From assembly GCA_963922455.1 (NCBI GenBank), contig CAWUIO010000116.1:1-20121 (forward strand): a stretch of DNA of 20,121 nucleotides, written 5' to 3'. Below are positions 1 through 8,325 of the stretch, one piece after another. The notes beneath the pieces are model-generated. The model saw only the letters and a list, made by a program, of their open reading frames with translations. It was not told the origin of the DNA and did not search any database. The first letter of the stretch is position 1. Every line of letters starts with the position of its first letter. The position numbers were made by a program, and so were the translations under genes. This stretch comes from CAWUIO01 sp963922455 (lineage in GTDB: Bacteria; Bacteroidota; Bacteroidia; Cytophagales; Microscillaceae).

Positions 1-81
1 CAATTCCGCAAGGAAATTGGCAAGTACGTTGATGATAAAGAATTGGCTCGCTTGGAGCGTTTTGTGTATTTGAAACAATAA
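1..81 (+). CDS. 3' end of an unrecognised protein (partial)
   Basis: The window opens inside a plus-strand reading frame whose last 26 codons end at a TAA at 79-81. The visible tail (…DDKELARLERFVYLKQ) is charged and probably helical. Too little is left to name a family. It is accepted as a real gene end because the frame is open from base 1, its composition is coding-like, and a stem-loop and a repeat copy follow in the same orientation, as at other gene ends in this window. The gene converges on the minus-strand Asp-box gene. Confidence 0.6.
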   Translation, partial: QFRKEIGKYVDDKELARLERFVYLKQ

Positions 82-100
82 ATCGCTTCCAAGTTTAGGG

Positions 101-130
101 GACACCTGTATGCTTTTCTGTTCGGGTGTC
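101..130 (+). terminator. Stem-loop after the first gene, possible terminator
   Basis: GACACC at 101-106 pairs with GGTGTC at 125-130 across an 18-nt loop, and the sequence continues ACCTTATTTT. It starts 20 nt after the stop codon at 81. The stem is short and the T tract imperfect, so intrinsic termination is plausible but weakly supported. Confidence 0.35.
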
Positions 131-179
131 ACCTTATTTTAAGCGCCTCTCCTTATTCAATTGTATAAAAAGGAATTCT

Positions 180-308
180 GGGGCTTCCCCGCGCAAACAA
201 GTTTTGAGTAAATAGAAAATGACTTCCGGCGCGGGTCGGGCTGTCACTACTCGCTGCCTTTCCGCCCGGGCCCACACGAGCTCAAACAGGCCGTTCCATC
301 CCTAAGCC
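180..308 (+). repeat. Dispersed ~130-bp repeat, copy 1 (subtype A)
   Basis: First of seven copies. It begins GGGGCTTCCCCGCGC and ends CATCCCTAAGCC. CCCGCGC (188-194) pairs with GCGCGGG (229-235) around a 34-nt loop whose sequence differs in every copy. A conserved tail follows: GGGCTGTCACTACTCGCTGCC-like, then CGAGCTCAAACAGGCCGTTCC. The ends are weakly inverted (GGCTT/AAGCC). It starts 98 nt after the stop of the plus-strand gene at 1-81, in sense orientation. I know no name for this family. The lack of coding sense and the hairpin favour a non-coding, REP-like or 3'-UTR element. Confidence 0.85.
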
Positions 309-431
309 TGCTAATCTTCCTACAGTAAATAAATGAGCATATAACATGTTTTAGCTCGATAAGTTAAGGTATTTATCCAAATGAACCAAAGGGCAAACTA
401 GGGGGCAGGGCTTTATAACTTCTTCTCTTCA

Positions 432-559
432 GCTTAGGGATAGAGCCTCTGTTTGAGCCCGCCGCTGGTATGCGGGTAAGCCGGCGAGTGGCGAAAGCCC
501 GGCCCGCGCCGGTAGGGTATTTCCAGCGGGCACTCTGGTTCTTGGCGCGGGCAAGCCCC
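432..559 (-). repeat. Dispersed ~130-bp repeat, copy 2 (subtype B)
   Basis: Read on the minus strand it begins GGGGCTTGCCCGCGCC and ends CTATCCCTAAGC. The first hairpin is GCCCGCGCC/GGCGCGGGC, one pair longer than in subtype A. Subtype B reads GCTTTCGCCACTCGC where A reads GCTGTCACTACTCGC. It starts 100 nt after the stop codon of the Asp-box gene, in sense orientation, and converges on copy 1. A short ORF over this copy (373-576, minus) is an artefact of its GC-rich sequence. Confidence 0.85.
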
Positions 560-626
560 AAAAAAACTCCGCTCAAACCAAGTTTTAAATCGGGTCAAGC
601 GGAGCCATGAGGGTTGAGCGGGGGAT

Positions 627-656
627 GGACTTTCGTCCCAATGCCCCTAAGGGGGC
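627..656 (-). terminator. Twin stem-loops just after the Asp-box gene
   Basis: On the minus strand, right after the stop codon at 660, GCCCC (652-656) pairs with GGGGC (643-647). A second hairpin GGAC-GAAA-GTCC (627-638) follows, with a GNRA-type GAAA loop. There is no T tract, so it may be an RNA 3' end structure rather than a classical intrinsic terminator. Confidence 0.35.
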
Positions 657-659
657 CTC

Positions 660-3600
660 TTATTTATTTACAAACTCATCATAGGGCATTACCTCCATCG
701 CATTGATTTCTTTTCCTTCCATGTATTTCACCAATTTCGGAACCGATTTCTGCTTGATGGTATTAAATTTTTCGGATGCGTCTTTGAATCGTTCTTCTAA
801 TAACTTGAGGTTTTCCAGCTCAGAAGCGGTTGGGGCTTGGAAGCTCCCCGCGATTTTACTATACAAGGTAGCAATATCTCCTCGAAGTTGGGGCTCTTGG
901 GAGTCCACATAATTATCTCCTGTGGTGGTAACCAGTTTTTCTTTTAAGGAGAAGATTTCGTCAATCACCATATCGGCGGGTTTGTTTCCACCTTGGGCTT
1001 TTACCTCTTCGGCCTTGGCCAAAATCTCATCCATCTCATATACCATGTAGGCCAATTCTTGCGACATGTCGTACAACTGGGTGGTTGCCTTATGGTTGGC
1101 GATTCGTTCCGCGTCGCTTAATTGAGATTTAGGATCGTTGATAAAGGTAACTTCCGTTTCGTAGGTAGCTTTGCCCTTGGTTAGGATGGCTTTGTAGGTC
1201 CCAGCCGGCACTCGGGGAGAGGTGAAACCCCCAAAGGCCATACTTTTTCCTTTGGCCATTTTGGGTTGTTTGATCCTTCCGTTCCAGGTAACGATGTTAA
1301 TCCCTTTAGATTTTCCGGGTGTGAGCTCGATGAGCGTGTTTCCATCCTTGTCTTGGATCTCCATATTCATTTTTCCAAAAATGTGCTTTTTCTTCAGGTA
1401 GTAGATGATTTTGGCGCTACTACTGCTATTGGGGCCCACAAACTCTCTTTCGGTAGAGGTACCCCCAAAAGGGCTAGCTTCTACCATAATCGCCGGTTTG
1501 CTCTCGAAGAAATGAATATTTTTGGCTAATACTTCTTGGTTTAGGGCTCTTAGGGGACTAATGTCGTCAATAATAATGACCCCTCTCCCGTGGGTGCCCA
1601 TAACCAAATCATTGGTTTGTTTTTGTAAATCAATGAAATGAACCGCCGTAGGGGGCATGTTATTGGTGAACTGGCTCCAATTTTTCCCTCCATTGATGCT
1701 CACATAGAGCCCAAATTCGGTACCCAAGAATAAGAGGTCCTCGTTGACGTAGTCTTCTTGAATATTTCGGGCAAAGCCGTAGATGTCGTCAGAGGCAATG
1801 GATTTCCAGGTCTTCCCATAATCGCTTGTTTTAAACACATAGGGGGTAAAGTCTCCGGTGGTATGCCCTTCTAACACAGCATAAGCTGTACCTTCTCCGT
1901 GTACGCTGGCCTCGATATGGTAGACCCAGGTATTGTTGGGTACAGATTCGGGAAGATTGTCTGTAGTATTGGTCCAGGTTTTTCCCCCATCTTTGCTCAC
2001 TTGAATATTGCCATCATCGGTACCTACCCAGATCACTTGTTCATTTAAGGGCGACTCGGCGATGGTAAAGATGGTACAGTGGTTTTCGGCCCCTGAATTA
2101 TCTCGGGAAATACCTCCTGAGTTCTCCTGCTCTTGCTTGGATTTGTCATTGGTAGTCAGGTCGGGAGAGATGATTTCCCAGGTATCCCCCATATCTTCCG
2201 ACTTATGCAAATACTGGCTTCCCATGTAAAAGCGGTCCGGCTGGGCGGCACTGACAGCCATGGGGGCATTCCAGTTGAAACGAAGTTTATCGTATCCTTT
2301 GACATCTAAGGGCTGAATGGTTTTAGTAGATTGAATCTCCCGGTCATACCTCCAAACATTGTCGGCCCCTTGCATCTCGGAGTACAGAATTTTTTTGGTA
2401 GGATGTGGTAAGACTCTAAAGCCATCCCCAAATCCTATTACCTCCCAGTCTTTGGCCTCAATTCCCCCGGGCGATTTGGAGGGGCCGTACCAAGAGCCGT
2501 TATCTTGAAGCCCTCCGTATATGTTGTAAGGCTCCTCATTGTCTACGGAAACGTGATAAAACTGGGAGAGGGGCAGGTTGGCAACGATTTCCATGGTGGT
2601 AGCCCCATCCCAGCTACGGTATAAGCCTCCATCGGTTCCCACAAACATGCGATCGGAGTTATTTATATCAAAAACAATATCATGAATATCTGAGTGCATA
2701 TTGCCCAGGGTTTTGAACGTACTTCCGCCATCCCGGCTAATGGAACCGGTCAAACCAGCTTTGACGACTACATCGGGGTTTTGGGGGTCTACGACAATTC
2801 TCGAGAAGTAGAAAGGTCTTACCACTAAGCCAAAGTCGTTGTTTTTAAACTCCCAAGACTTTCCGCCATTGCTTGACTTGTATAGGCCACTTTTTTCTTT
2901 CACTTCAGATTCTACCACCGAATACAAAATATTGTTATCCGAAGGGGCAATCGCAAGAGCAATTCTCCCTAGTTTGCCCGAGGGATAGCCCGTATGGATT
3001 TTGTTCCAGGTCTTACCCGCATCGGTCGATTTGTACAAGGCACTATTTTCCCCGCCAGAATTAAAAGACCAAGGGGTTCTGCGGAATTCCCACATAGATG
3101 CGTAGAGAGTGTTGGGGTCTTTAGGATCCATAATTACATCGCTACAACCGGTCGTTTGATTAGTGTAGAGAATTTTTTCCCAGGTTTCTCCACCATCTAG
3201 AGATTTATAAACGCCTCTTTCTTCACTATCACTCCAAAGGGCGCCCAAAACGCCCACATACATGATTTTGGAATCTTGGGGGTGGATCTCAATACTGGAA
3301 ATACGTTCCGACTTTTCAAACCCAACTTTTGACCAATTGGAACCCCCATCAACCGACTTGTACAGCCCATCGCCAAGGGATACACTATTGCGGGTCCAAA
3401 TTTCTCCGGTACCTACCCAAATCACATTGTCTGGATTAGAGGGGTCCAGCTTAACTTTTCCGATAGACTGGGCGTGATCATCAAAGATAGGTTGAAAGGC
3501 AGCGCCACCATTGGTTGATTTCCAAACGCCACCTCCGGCAGAACCAACATACAAGACGCGGTCGTCGCTAGGATGCTGCTCGAGATCAATGATTCTTCCA

Positions 3601-3734
3601 CTCATAAGAGCCGGGCCAATTTGCCGGGCTTTCATATCCCCGAATAGCTCTTTGCCCTTGAGAACAATCTCTTTATCCTGAGCAAAGGAGCTTATACAAA
3701 GGAGGCTTAGTATTATAGAAAAAAAGTATTTCAT
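660..3734 (-). CDS. Secreted Asp-box (BNR/sortilin-like) beta-propeller protein
   Basis: A 1024-aa exported protein of the WD40/YVTN/BNR-like, VPS10/sortilin-type repeat group that is common in Bacteroidota. Residues 1-19 form a signal peptide ending SSFAQ. From about residue 40 to 760 there are many Asp-boxes (S-x-D-x-G-x-x-W), for example STNGGAAF (73-80), SVDGGSNW (127-134), SLDGGETW (178-185), and later STDAGKTW, SKDGGKTW and TSDYGKTW. Each is followed by 'HP…IMYVG'-type strands, the pattern of one or two large propellers. The last ~260 residues are a beta-rich segment followed by a charged helical region. No glycosidase catalytic set could be assigned, so an enzymatic role is not claimed. 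It lies 28 bp downstream of the LolA-like gene and is probably co-transcribed with it. Confidence 0.85.
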   Translation of the reverse strand: MKYFFSIILSLLCISSFAQDKEIVLKGKELFGDMKARQIGPALMSGRIIDLEQHPSDDRVLYVGSAGGGVWKSTNGGAAFQPIFDDHAQSIGKVKLDPSNPDNVIWVGTGEIWTRNSVSLGDGLYKSVDGGSNWSKVGFEKSERISSIEIHPQDSKIMYVGVLGALWSDSEERGVYKSLDGGETWEKILYTNQTTGCSDVIMDPKDPNTLYASMWEFRRTPWSFNSGGENSALYKSTDAGKTWNKIHTGYPSGKLGRIALAIAPSDNNILYSVVESEVKEKSGLYKSSNGGKSWEFKNNDFGLVVRPFYFSRIVVDPQNPDVVVKAGLTGSISRDGGSTFKTLGNMHSDIHDIVFDINNSDRMFVGTDGGLYRSWDGATTMEIVANLPLSQFYHVSVDNEEPYNIYGGLQDNGSWYGPSKSPGGIEAKDWEVIGFGDGFRVLPHPTKKILYSEMQGADNVWRYDREIQSTKTIQPLDVKGYDKLRFNWNAPMAVSAAQPDRFYMGSQYLHKSEDMGDTWEIISPDLTTNDKSKQEQENSGGISRDNSGAENHCTIFTIAESPLNEQVIWVGTDDGNIQVSKDGGKTWTNTTDNLPESVPNNTWVYHIEASVHGEGTAYAVLEGHTTGDFTPYVFKTSDYGKTWKSIASDDIYGFARNIQEDYVNEDLLFLGTEFGLYVSINGGKNWSQFTNNMPPTAVHFIDLQKQTNDLVMGTHGRGVIIIDDISPLRALNQEVLAKNIHFFESKPAIMVEASPFGGTSTEREFVGPNSSSSAKIIYYLKKKHIFGKMNMEIQDKDGNTLIELTPGKSKGINIVTWNGRIKQPKMAKGKSMAFGGFTSPRVPAGTYKAILTKGKATYETEVTFINDPKSQLSDAERIANHKATTQLYDMSQELAYMVYEMDEILAKAEEVKAQGGNKPADMVIDEIFSLKEKLVTTTGDNYVDSQEPQLRGDIATLYSKIAGSFQAPTASELENLKLLEERFKDASEKFNTIKQKSVPKLVKYMEGKEINAMEVMPYDEFVNK

Positions 3735-3762
3735 AGCTTTTGCTTGCGTGAAGAGTTATAAA

Positions 3763-4524
3763 TTAATTACCGGAGGGGAAATCAAAAACGTTCTCGTCTA
3801 CTTCTGGATTTAGCTCGATAGACTCAAAGCTAAGGGGCTGAGACTGGCCTCCTTTTACTCCCTGGGTCAAAGAAAAAGGGAAATAAAGCCCATCCACTTC
3901 CTGATAGTCACTCATCGTAGCCAGGCCAATTTGTCCGGCATTGGGCCCTTGTTTGATGGTAGATTCTTGAGCAATCGGGACAAAGGCTTCTGAGTCAAAG
4001 AAATAGTAGGTAACGTCTTCGACTTCTTTTCCATCCAGCATACGGGGCTCTTTGGTGAGTTTGACTTTATACGTTTCGGCTCCATCAATTGTTTCGGTGC
4101 CAAGCAGTTCTACGGTGTAGCCTTTTTCTTTATAATTCAAGAATGAATCTGGAAAGTCATTACTATCCAGTATAAAATTATCGGTGGCTTCTTTATCCGA
4201 CTTTTCAGCCTTCATGCTTTGGAAGTTTGTACCCCAAAGCGTTTCCCCGTCAAATACACCTTGGAAGAAATCGGTACCTTGTAAACTAATTCTCGTATAG
4301 GTCCGCCCATCGGAGAGTTTTACAATTTCCAAAGGGATTTCCATGCCGCCATTGTTCACTTTAGCCGTCATTTTGATCCCTTTTAAACTCATCCATGCAT
4401 CTTTACCTCCTGTATTCTCAAAATAGCCATCTAAAATTTCATCTACGGTGATGTCTTGAGCGCTAAGCGTAAAAGGTAGGAATGATATCAATAAACCTAA
4501 GATTATAAAATTGTGCTTTTTCAT
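3763..4524 (-). CDS. LolA/LolB-like outer-membrane lipoprotein-sorting protein homologue
   Basis: A 253-aa protein with signal peptide (MKKHNFIILG… to about TLSAQ). The body has the layout of the broad LolA-like family of Bacteroidota: 'ENTGGKDAWMSLKGIKM', alternating beta strands with 'DGRTYTRIS', 'FFQGVFDGETLWG', 'ETYKVKLT', 'DVTYYFFDSEAFVPI', and a C-terminal 'NPEVDENVFDFPSGN'. That closing motif is typical of these proteins. A periplasmic half-barrel binding lipidic ligands is the family expectation; the ligand is not visible here. It is the first gene of an apparent operon with the Asp-box gene, so the two may serve the same cell-surface process. Confidence 0.75.
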   Translation of the reverse strand: MKKHNFIILGLLISFLPFTLSAQDITVDEILDGYFENTGGKDAWMSLKGIKMTAKVNNGGMEIPLEIVKLSDGRTYTRISLQGTDFFQGVFDGETLWGTNFQSMKAEKSDKEATDNFILDSNDFPDSFLNYKEKGYTVELLGTETIDGAETYKVKLTKEPRMLDGKEVEDVTYYFFDSEAFVPIAQESTIKQGPNAGQIGLATMSDYQEVDGLYFPFSLTQGVKGGQSQPLSFESIELNPEVDENVFDFPSGN

Positions 4525-4683
4525 TTTTAAGATTCGTTTTAAAAAAATGGTTAGTAATGTTTTTTGTAATTAGTAACAAATTCGGCAATTAAATTACAAA
4601 AAGTTTAAAATAAATAAGCTAGCAAGCTTGAACGAGCACTTTTTACTTTAAATCACTTTACTCCTTGTGGATTTCTGGGGCTT

Positions 4684-5038
4684 CTCCTAGGCTGCTCAAA
4701 AGATTTTAACTATTTTAAAATAGTTTAGTGAAAAATCAGCCTACTAGACTATTGAAAGCTTGTTTTTAATTGATAAGCGTCTTTTTGTTGTGTAAAAATA
4801 GTTTCTTGATACACTTTTTAAAACATTGATTTTCAATAAATTAGGCTAGAATCCTACCTTTTTTGTGTATAAATTATTTTATATTTTTTTTATAAAACTT
4901 ACATGCTTTTTTATTACAATAAGTATAATAATTCAATATTCGCACATAACATTACACGTTAATCACCTCAAAATTATAACAAAGGGTTTTTGGTTAAATT
5001 TTTGGGTCGAAAAATTATCAACTTTTGAGCAGCCTAGG
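4684..5038. mobile_element. ~355-bp AT-rich MITE-like element with 17-bp perfect terminal inverted repeats
   Basis: CCTAGGCTGCTCAAAAG at 4686-4702 is repeated exactly in inverse at 5022-5038. The interior is very AT-rich with no credible ORF, so it is non-autonomous. It interrupts a copy of the dispersed repeat: the left flank TTCTGGGGCTT (to 4683) matches the start of copy 1, and the right flank CTTCCCCGCGC (from 5039) continues it. This implies a CTT target duplication; a CTAG duplication is an alternative reading. The terminus resembles the GGCTGTCTCAAAAG-type ends of some IS1182/IS5-like elements (an inference). The mobilising transposase is not in this window. Confidence 0.75.
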
Positions 5039-5163
5039 CTTCCCCGCGCAAATAAAGTAGGGGCTTTATAGAAAATTAGTGCCGGCGCGGGTCGGACTGT
5101 CACTACTCGCTGCCCTTCCCGCGGGCCCAAACGAGCTCAAACATGCCGTTCCATCCCTAAGCC
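5039..5163 (+). repeat. Dispersed repeat, copy 3 (subtype A), split by the MITE-like insertion
   Basis: The right-hand portion begins CTTCCCCGCGC; the missing GGGG(CTT) lies at 4677-4683 on the other side of the inserted element. The stem CCCGCGC/GCGCGGG, the GGGCTGTCACTACTCGC-like core (here GGACTGTCAC…), the CGAGCTCAAACATGCCG block and the end CATCCCTAAGCC are present. Between this copy and the next gene, 5164-5336 holds only a short palindrome (AACCTA-TT-TAGGTT, 5241-5254). North of the insertion, 4525-4676 is AT-rich upstream sequence of the LolA-like gene with no promoter I can assign. Confidence 0.82.
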
Positions 5164-5336
5164 GAGCTCTAGAAGAGAGAGGAGGGCAGAGAAGCTCTTC
5201 CCGAATAGGGGAGAGGAGTACCAAAGAGGCTGAGGAACCAAACCTATTTAGGTTAAAATGAGGGGTATAGGCTCCGTATCGGGGCGGAAGTTTTGCCTGT
5301 GCCTAGCGAACACCAAATCAGGGTTAGATTTCCTAA

Positions 5337-6119
5337 TTACTTTAAAAATTTCATATCATAGTCTTTATACCAAAATTCCGCTCTAAGGAAGCGTTTGTTT
5401 CCCAATTTGTCACATCTGTAGCTTTTTCTCCGTTCGGGAAAGATCAGGCCTTCTTTCTGCTTGACCGCTAAATTTTCTATAAGCGCATAGGTTGGTGCGT
5501 GGTAGACCATGGAACTGGTAAATGCTCCCGTATTTTTGTCGAAATGATACCACCACACGTCTGGAGTAGCGTGATTTTGATGCTTTTGGGGGTCATAAGT
5601 GGCTTTAATGCGGTGTACTGTATCGCGAGTGTTTGGCGAGATGAGTCCTTCATAGGTAAGCACTGTACCCTTATCCAAAAGTTTGAAAGGCATTCCTAGC
5701 ACATATATGGAGGCATTTACTACCGATAATACCTTAGGCCCCTCCTCGATAAGGCTGTCATTTTTGAATTTTTGAGTTATGGAGTCTGTATGAACAATTA
5801 AAAAGCGATCCGCATCGTCTTCCCAGGATATTTGTATACGCTTATTCGGGCGGAAAACATAGTGGTGACGTTGGGTTACTTCAGACTCAATTTGGCCATC
5901 TTCTAATAGTAATCGGGATTTTTTGGTATAGGCTATGGAGGCTAGGTTGTTCCATTTCTCGAGGGTGCCAGCCGTTTGTATGGCATTTTCTACTACTTGC
6001 AAAGCTTTGGGTTTTTTTGAGTTTTCCTCCAGGGTTTCTTTTTCTTTTGAAGCTTCACAAGAGAGAAGCACCCAGGCTGAGAGGCAGAGGAGTCGTAATA
6101 GGGGGGCGGTTTTTTTCAT
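5337..6119 (-). CDS. Bacteroidota lipoprotein, DUF6503-like
   Basis: A 260-aa lipoprotein: signal peptide with lipobox LLSC (Cys21), then a charged linker (about 22-40). The main domain runs from 'ALQVVENAIQTAG…W' to the end. Blocks such as 'SIYVLGMPFKLLDKGTVLTYEG', 'VHRIKATYDPQ' and 'WWYHFDKNTGAFTS' recall the Bacteroidota family annotated as DUF6503 (beta-rich, LolA-like topology). That assignment is from memory and tentative. No catalytic residues can be proposed. It is flanked by inverted repeat copies 3 and 4. Its neighbours on the same strand are a dioxygenase-like lipoprotein and a LytTR regulator, but gaps of over 300 bp argue against one tight operon. Confidence 0.65.
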   Translation of the reverse strand: MKKTAPLLRLLCLSAWVLLSCEASKEKETLEENSKKPKALQVVENAIQTAGTLEKWNNLASIAYTKKSRLLLEDGQIESEVTQRHHYVFRPNKRIQISWEDDADRFLIVHTDSITQKFKNDSLIEEGPKVLSVVNASIYVLGMPFKLLDKGTVLTYEGLISPNTRDTVHRIKATYDPQKHQNHATPDVWWYHFDKNTGAFTSSMVYHAPTYALIENLAVKQKEGLIFPERRKSYRCDKLGNKRFLRAEFWYKDYDMKFLK

Positions 6120-6214
6120 GAATAATTGGGGGCTTTAATTTGGGTGATAAGTTAGGGTTTAAGTTCTAATGATCCAAGGGGGCACATCAGGGGATTTTGG
6201 GTACATGGGTATTT

Positions 6215-6345
6215 GGCTTAGGGATAGAGCGGCCTGTTTGAGCTCGTGTAGGCCTTACGGGGAGAGGCAGCGAGTAGCGAAAGCCCGGCCCGCGCGGGCA
6301 CCCTATGATTAGTTGGCCCATATTTTTTTGGCGCGGGCAAGCCCC
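6215..6345 (-). repeat. Dispersed repeat, copy 4 (subtype B)
   Basis: On the minus strand it starts GGGGCTTGCCCGCGCC 82 nt after the stop of the dioxygenase-like gene and ends CTCTATCCCTAAGCC. The stem GCCCGCGC/GCGCGGGC, core GGGCTTTCGCTACTCGCTGCC and CGAGCTCAAACAGGCCG block are nearly identical to copy 5. It occupies most of the 308-bp gap 6120-6427. The rest of the gap shows nothing recognisable. Confidence 0.85.
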
Positions 6346-6427
6346 CCATTTTCTCTTTTTTTGGCTCAGTACATGGCCCCTGCTAAGCTTCCAAGCAAGG
6401 TAGGGGGCAATGGCTACCTTTAGTCTT

Positions 6428-7048
6428 TCAATTGTAATTAGGAATATTCAATCCCAAAATAATATCTCTTTGGGCGGTCCAAATCCCGTTTTTTTTGACA
6501 AGTTGGATAATTCCGGAACCGCCCCGGTTTTTCTGAGATTGCTTTTTTGCTTTGGTAAGCATGGGGTCGCTCTCAAAGAGAAAATTATCAATATAATAGG
6601 GTGGGGTATGGGGCTCCTTTAAGTAGATATGGATATGTTCGGGCTCTTGTTGGTCGGGGTAGGGCACCGGCCTGAACGTGAAAAATGTGTACTGCCCTTT
6701 AGGACCGGTCTTAAGCCAGCCTCGGTATTGTCCGTGTCGTTTTTCCATGCCGATGGGATGATCGCTGGCTTGGTAAATCCCTTCACGGTTGACATGATAA
6801 ATATACAGGAGAATGTGAGGCGCTGGGGTCTTTCCATCGGCTTGATATACGGTACCCGTTATTTTAATCTTGGGTTCATGTTCCTGAAAGCCGGGTAAGG
6901 TGTCCCAGGCTTGGGGCTCTAGGGAAAGTAGCCGATAGTCGAGTAAGGCTTCGCAGTCTTCACAGGGGCCTCCTACTTGTGTGCCTTGAGAGCGCGTACA
7001 GTTGGGGAGGAGGGTCAAAATTAAAAGGGCGAGGAGGGCGTGTTGCAT
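6428..7048 (-). CDS. Intradiol ring-cleavage dioxygenase-like lipoprotein
   Basis: A 206-aa lipoprotein (lipobox LPNC, Cys17) with the N-terminal GGPCEDCEA motif and the beta-sandwich core of the protocatechuate 3,4-dioxygenase C-domain family. Candidate Fe(III) ligands are all visible: Tyr92 (REGIYQASD), Tyr130 (RPVPYP), His138 and His140 (EHIH). The Tyr-Tyr spacing is close to that of protocatechuate dioxygenase. The enzyme class cleaves catechols between the two hydroxyls. Envelope-located, stand-alone members like this are widespread in Bacteroidota, with substrates unknown. No aromatic-degradation genes are adjacent, so a catabolic role is not implied. It sits 98 bp downstream of the LytTR gene on the same strand, which may regulate it. 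Confidence 0.8.
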   Translation of the reverse strand: MQHALLALLILTLLPNCTRSQGTQVGGPCEDCEALLDYRLLSLEPQAWDTLPGFQEHEPKIKITGTVYQADGKTPAPHILLYIYHVNREGIYQASDHPIGMEKRHGQYRGWLKTGPKGQYTFFTFRPVPYPDQQEPEHIHIYLKEPHTPPYYIDNFLFESDPMLTKAKKQSQKNRGGSGIIQLVKKNGIWTAQRDIILGLNIPNYN

Positions 7049-7146
7049 CGTAGTTTGGATTTAATTTGCTTTTGGTAAAGCTAAGCACTCTCAATCGCTT
7101 GGGCAGGGAATAATGTATAAGCGGAGGGATTTATGGTATAAGTGGA

Positions 7147-8022
7147 TTAGCGAAGTAGCTTGCCCTTGAGGGCATGGGCATAATTTCGACTGAGGCGCAG
7201 CATTTTGCCGCACTTGAGAAGCAAATCATAATCGCCGTTTCCTCTCGATTGGAAGCTTTCTATTTGTTTGGTGTTGACAATGCTAGACTTATGGATACGT
7301 GTAAAATGACCCGGTAGGGAATGGATGATATTCTTCAAACTGTCCAGGATGACGTACTTCTTTTCGGAGGTATGGATTTCTAGATAGGGGCCGTCGGAGG
7401 CAATCCAAAAGATTTTTTGGGTGCTAAGTAAGCTCGTTTTCTTTCCCGATTTGATGAGCAGGGTATTTGAGTCCGTTTTCTGCTCCGCTACTTCTTGGGC
7501 TTGGGGTTTACGTTGCTGGTAGATAAACGAGATGATCATGTAAAAGAAAAGCGCTAGGTAGAGGCGCGTGGAGAGTTTTTGGGTCAGTAAAAAGGACATA
7601 GGCCAGGGATGATCGGCTATGATGTAGGATATCAGGTGGAGAAAACAAGAGAAGACCCATAGGTGTAATAAGGCGATCAGGATAATGAGCCAGGAGTTTA
7701 AGAGCATAGCTCTCATATTTTGCCTCTTTCCTAAGCACCGCTTATGGATGAACCGAAGCCCCATACTCAAGGGAATAAATAGAAACCAAAAGAGCTTATA
7801 GGCTAAGGATTGCAGGACGTAGAAATTGCCCTGGGCGAGTAGGGCCTTGATATAATCTTGGATAAACTCAAGAGAAGCCCATAGCGTGAGGAGCCCAATT
7901 AAATAAAAAAGTATTTTTTCATCCTTAGTCCGATTTTTAGGGGGGGCAAACATGCTCGGGAATGATAAGGATTTAAGAAAACTTTTCATGGATCTTTCTT
8001 TTACTAAAATAGCAGTCGCCAC
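7147..8022 (-). CDS. Membrane-anchored LytTR-family transcriptional regulator
   Basis: A 291-aa protein with an N-terminal region of about four hydrophobic segments (roughly residues 38-56, 75-95, 103-133, 150-167), a short linker, and a C-terminal LytTR DNA-binding domain (about 190-291). Typical LytTR features are 'KIFWIASDGPYLEIHT', 'FTRIHKSSIVNTKQIESF' and 'LRLSRNYAHALKGKLL'. The protein lacks a receiver domain, so the membrane part probably senses the signal, as in other membrane-LytTR proteins of Bacteroidota. Met12 (MKSFLKSL) is an alternative start. A TATCTTTG promoter element lies 25 bp upstream of the longer start. Confidence 0.85.
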   Translation of the reverse strand: MATAILVKERSMKSFLKSLSFPSMFAPPKNRTKDEKILFYLIGLLTLWASLEFIQDYIKALLAQGNFYVLQSLAYKLFWFLFIPLSMGLRFIHKRCLGKRQNMRAMLLNSWLIILIALLHLWVFSCFLHLISYIIADHPWPMSFLLTQKLSTRLYLALFFYMIISFIYQQRKPQAQEVAEQKTDSNTLLIKSGKKTSLLSTQKIFWIASDGPYLEIHTSEKKYVILDSLKNIIHSLPGHFTRIHKSSIVNTKQIESFQSRGNGDYDLLLKCGKMLRLSRNYAHALKGKLLR

Positions 8023-8046
8023 AAGGCCTTAATTTTACAAGAATAA

Positions 8047-8054
8047 CAAAGATA
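8047..8054 (-). promoter_or_regulatory. Bacteroidota-type -7 promoter element for the LytTR gene
   Basis: The minus strand reads TATCTTTG, an exact match to the TAnnTTTG -7 consensus of the Bacteroidota primary sigma factor. At the usual 19-nt distance upstream the -33 position reads TTA instead of TTTG, so the match is partial. Transcription would start about 15-20 nt before the 8022 start codon. Confidence 0.45.
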
Positions 8055-8325
8055 ATCAAGTGAAGATATCCGCTAAGGGAAAATACTATGGATCAAAAGG
8101 GGGTGAGCTAAACATGGGTGAGAATGCTTTCCCTTTTTGGGTTTTGGCACATTGGCGCCAAAATGCGCATATCATAAGCTCATTTTGACTGCTAGCCTCA
8201 GGATGGCAAGAGGCCTTACTCGAATGTATCTGGATTTTGAGGCTGCGTCCCTTTTGGTGGGCTGGGAATCAAAATGCATAACCTGGCTAGAAGCTATTTT
8301 GGATAGGGGATGGCAAATAAGCAAG

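Noticed and set aside
373..576. 67-codon minus-strand open frame
   Set aside because: It overlies repeat copy 2. Its Arg/Pro/Gly-rich product reflects the GC-rich repeat, not a protein.
660..3734. Calling the Asp-box protein a glycoside hydrolase or sialidase
   Set aside because: Asp-boxes are structural. No sialidase Arg triad or FRIP-type motif or other catalytic set was found.
4865..5071. 68-codon frame inside the AT-rich element as a possible transposase fragment
   Set aside because: Its Phe/Ile/Lys-rich product is expected from AT-rich DNA and has no DDE or HUH motif; the frame continues past the inverted repeat into the next element.
5079..5261. 60-codon plus-strand open frame
   Set aside because: It runs through repeat copy 3 into non-coding sequence, with no recognisable domain or start context.
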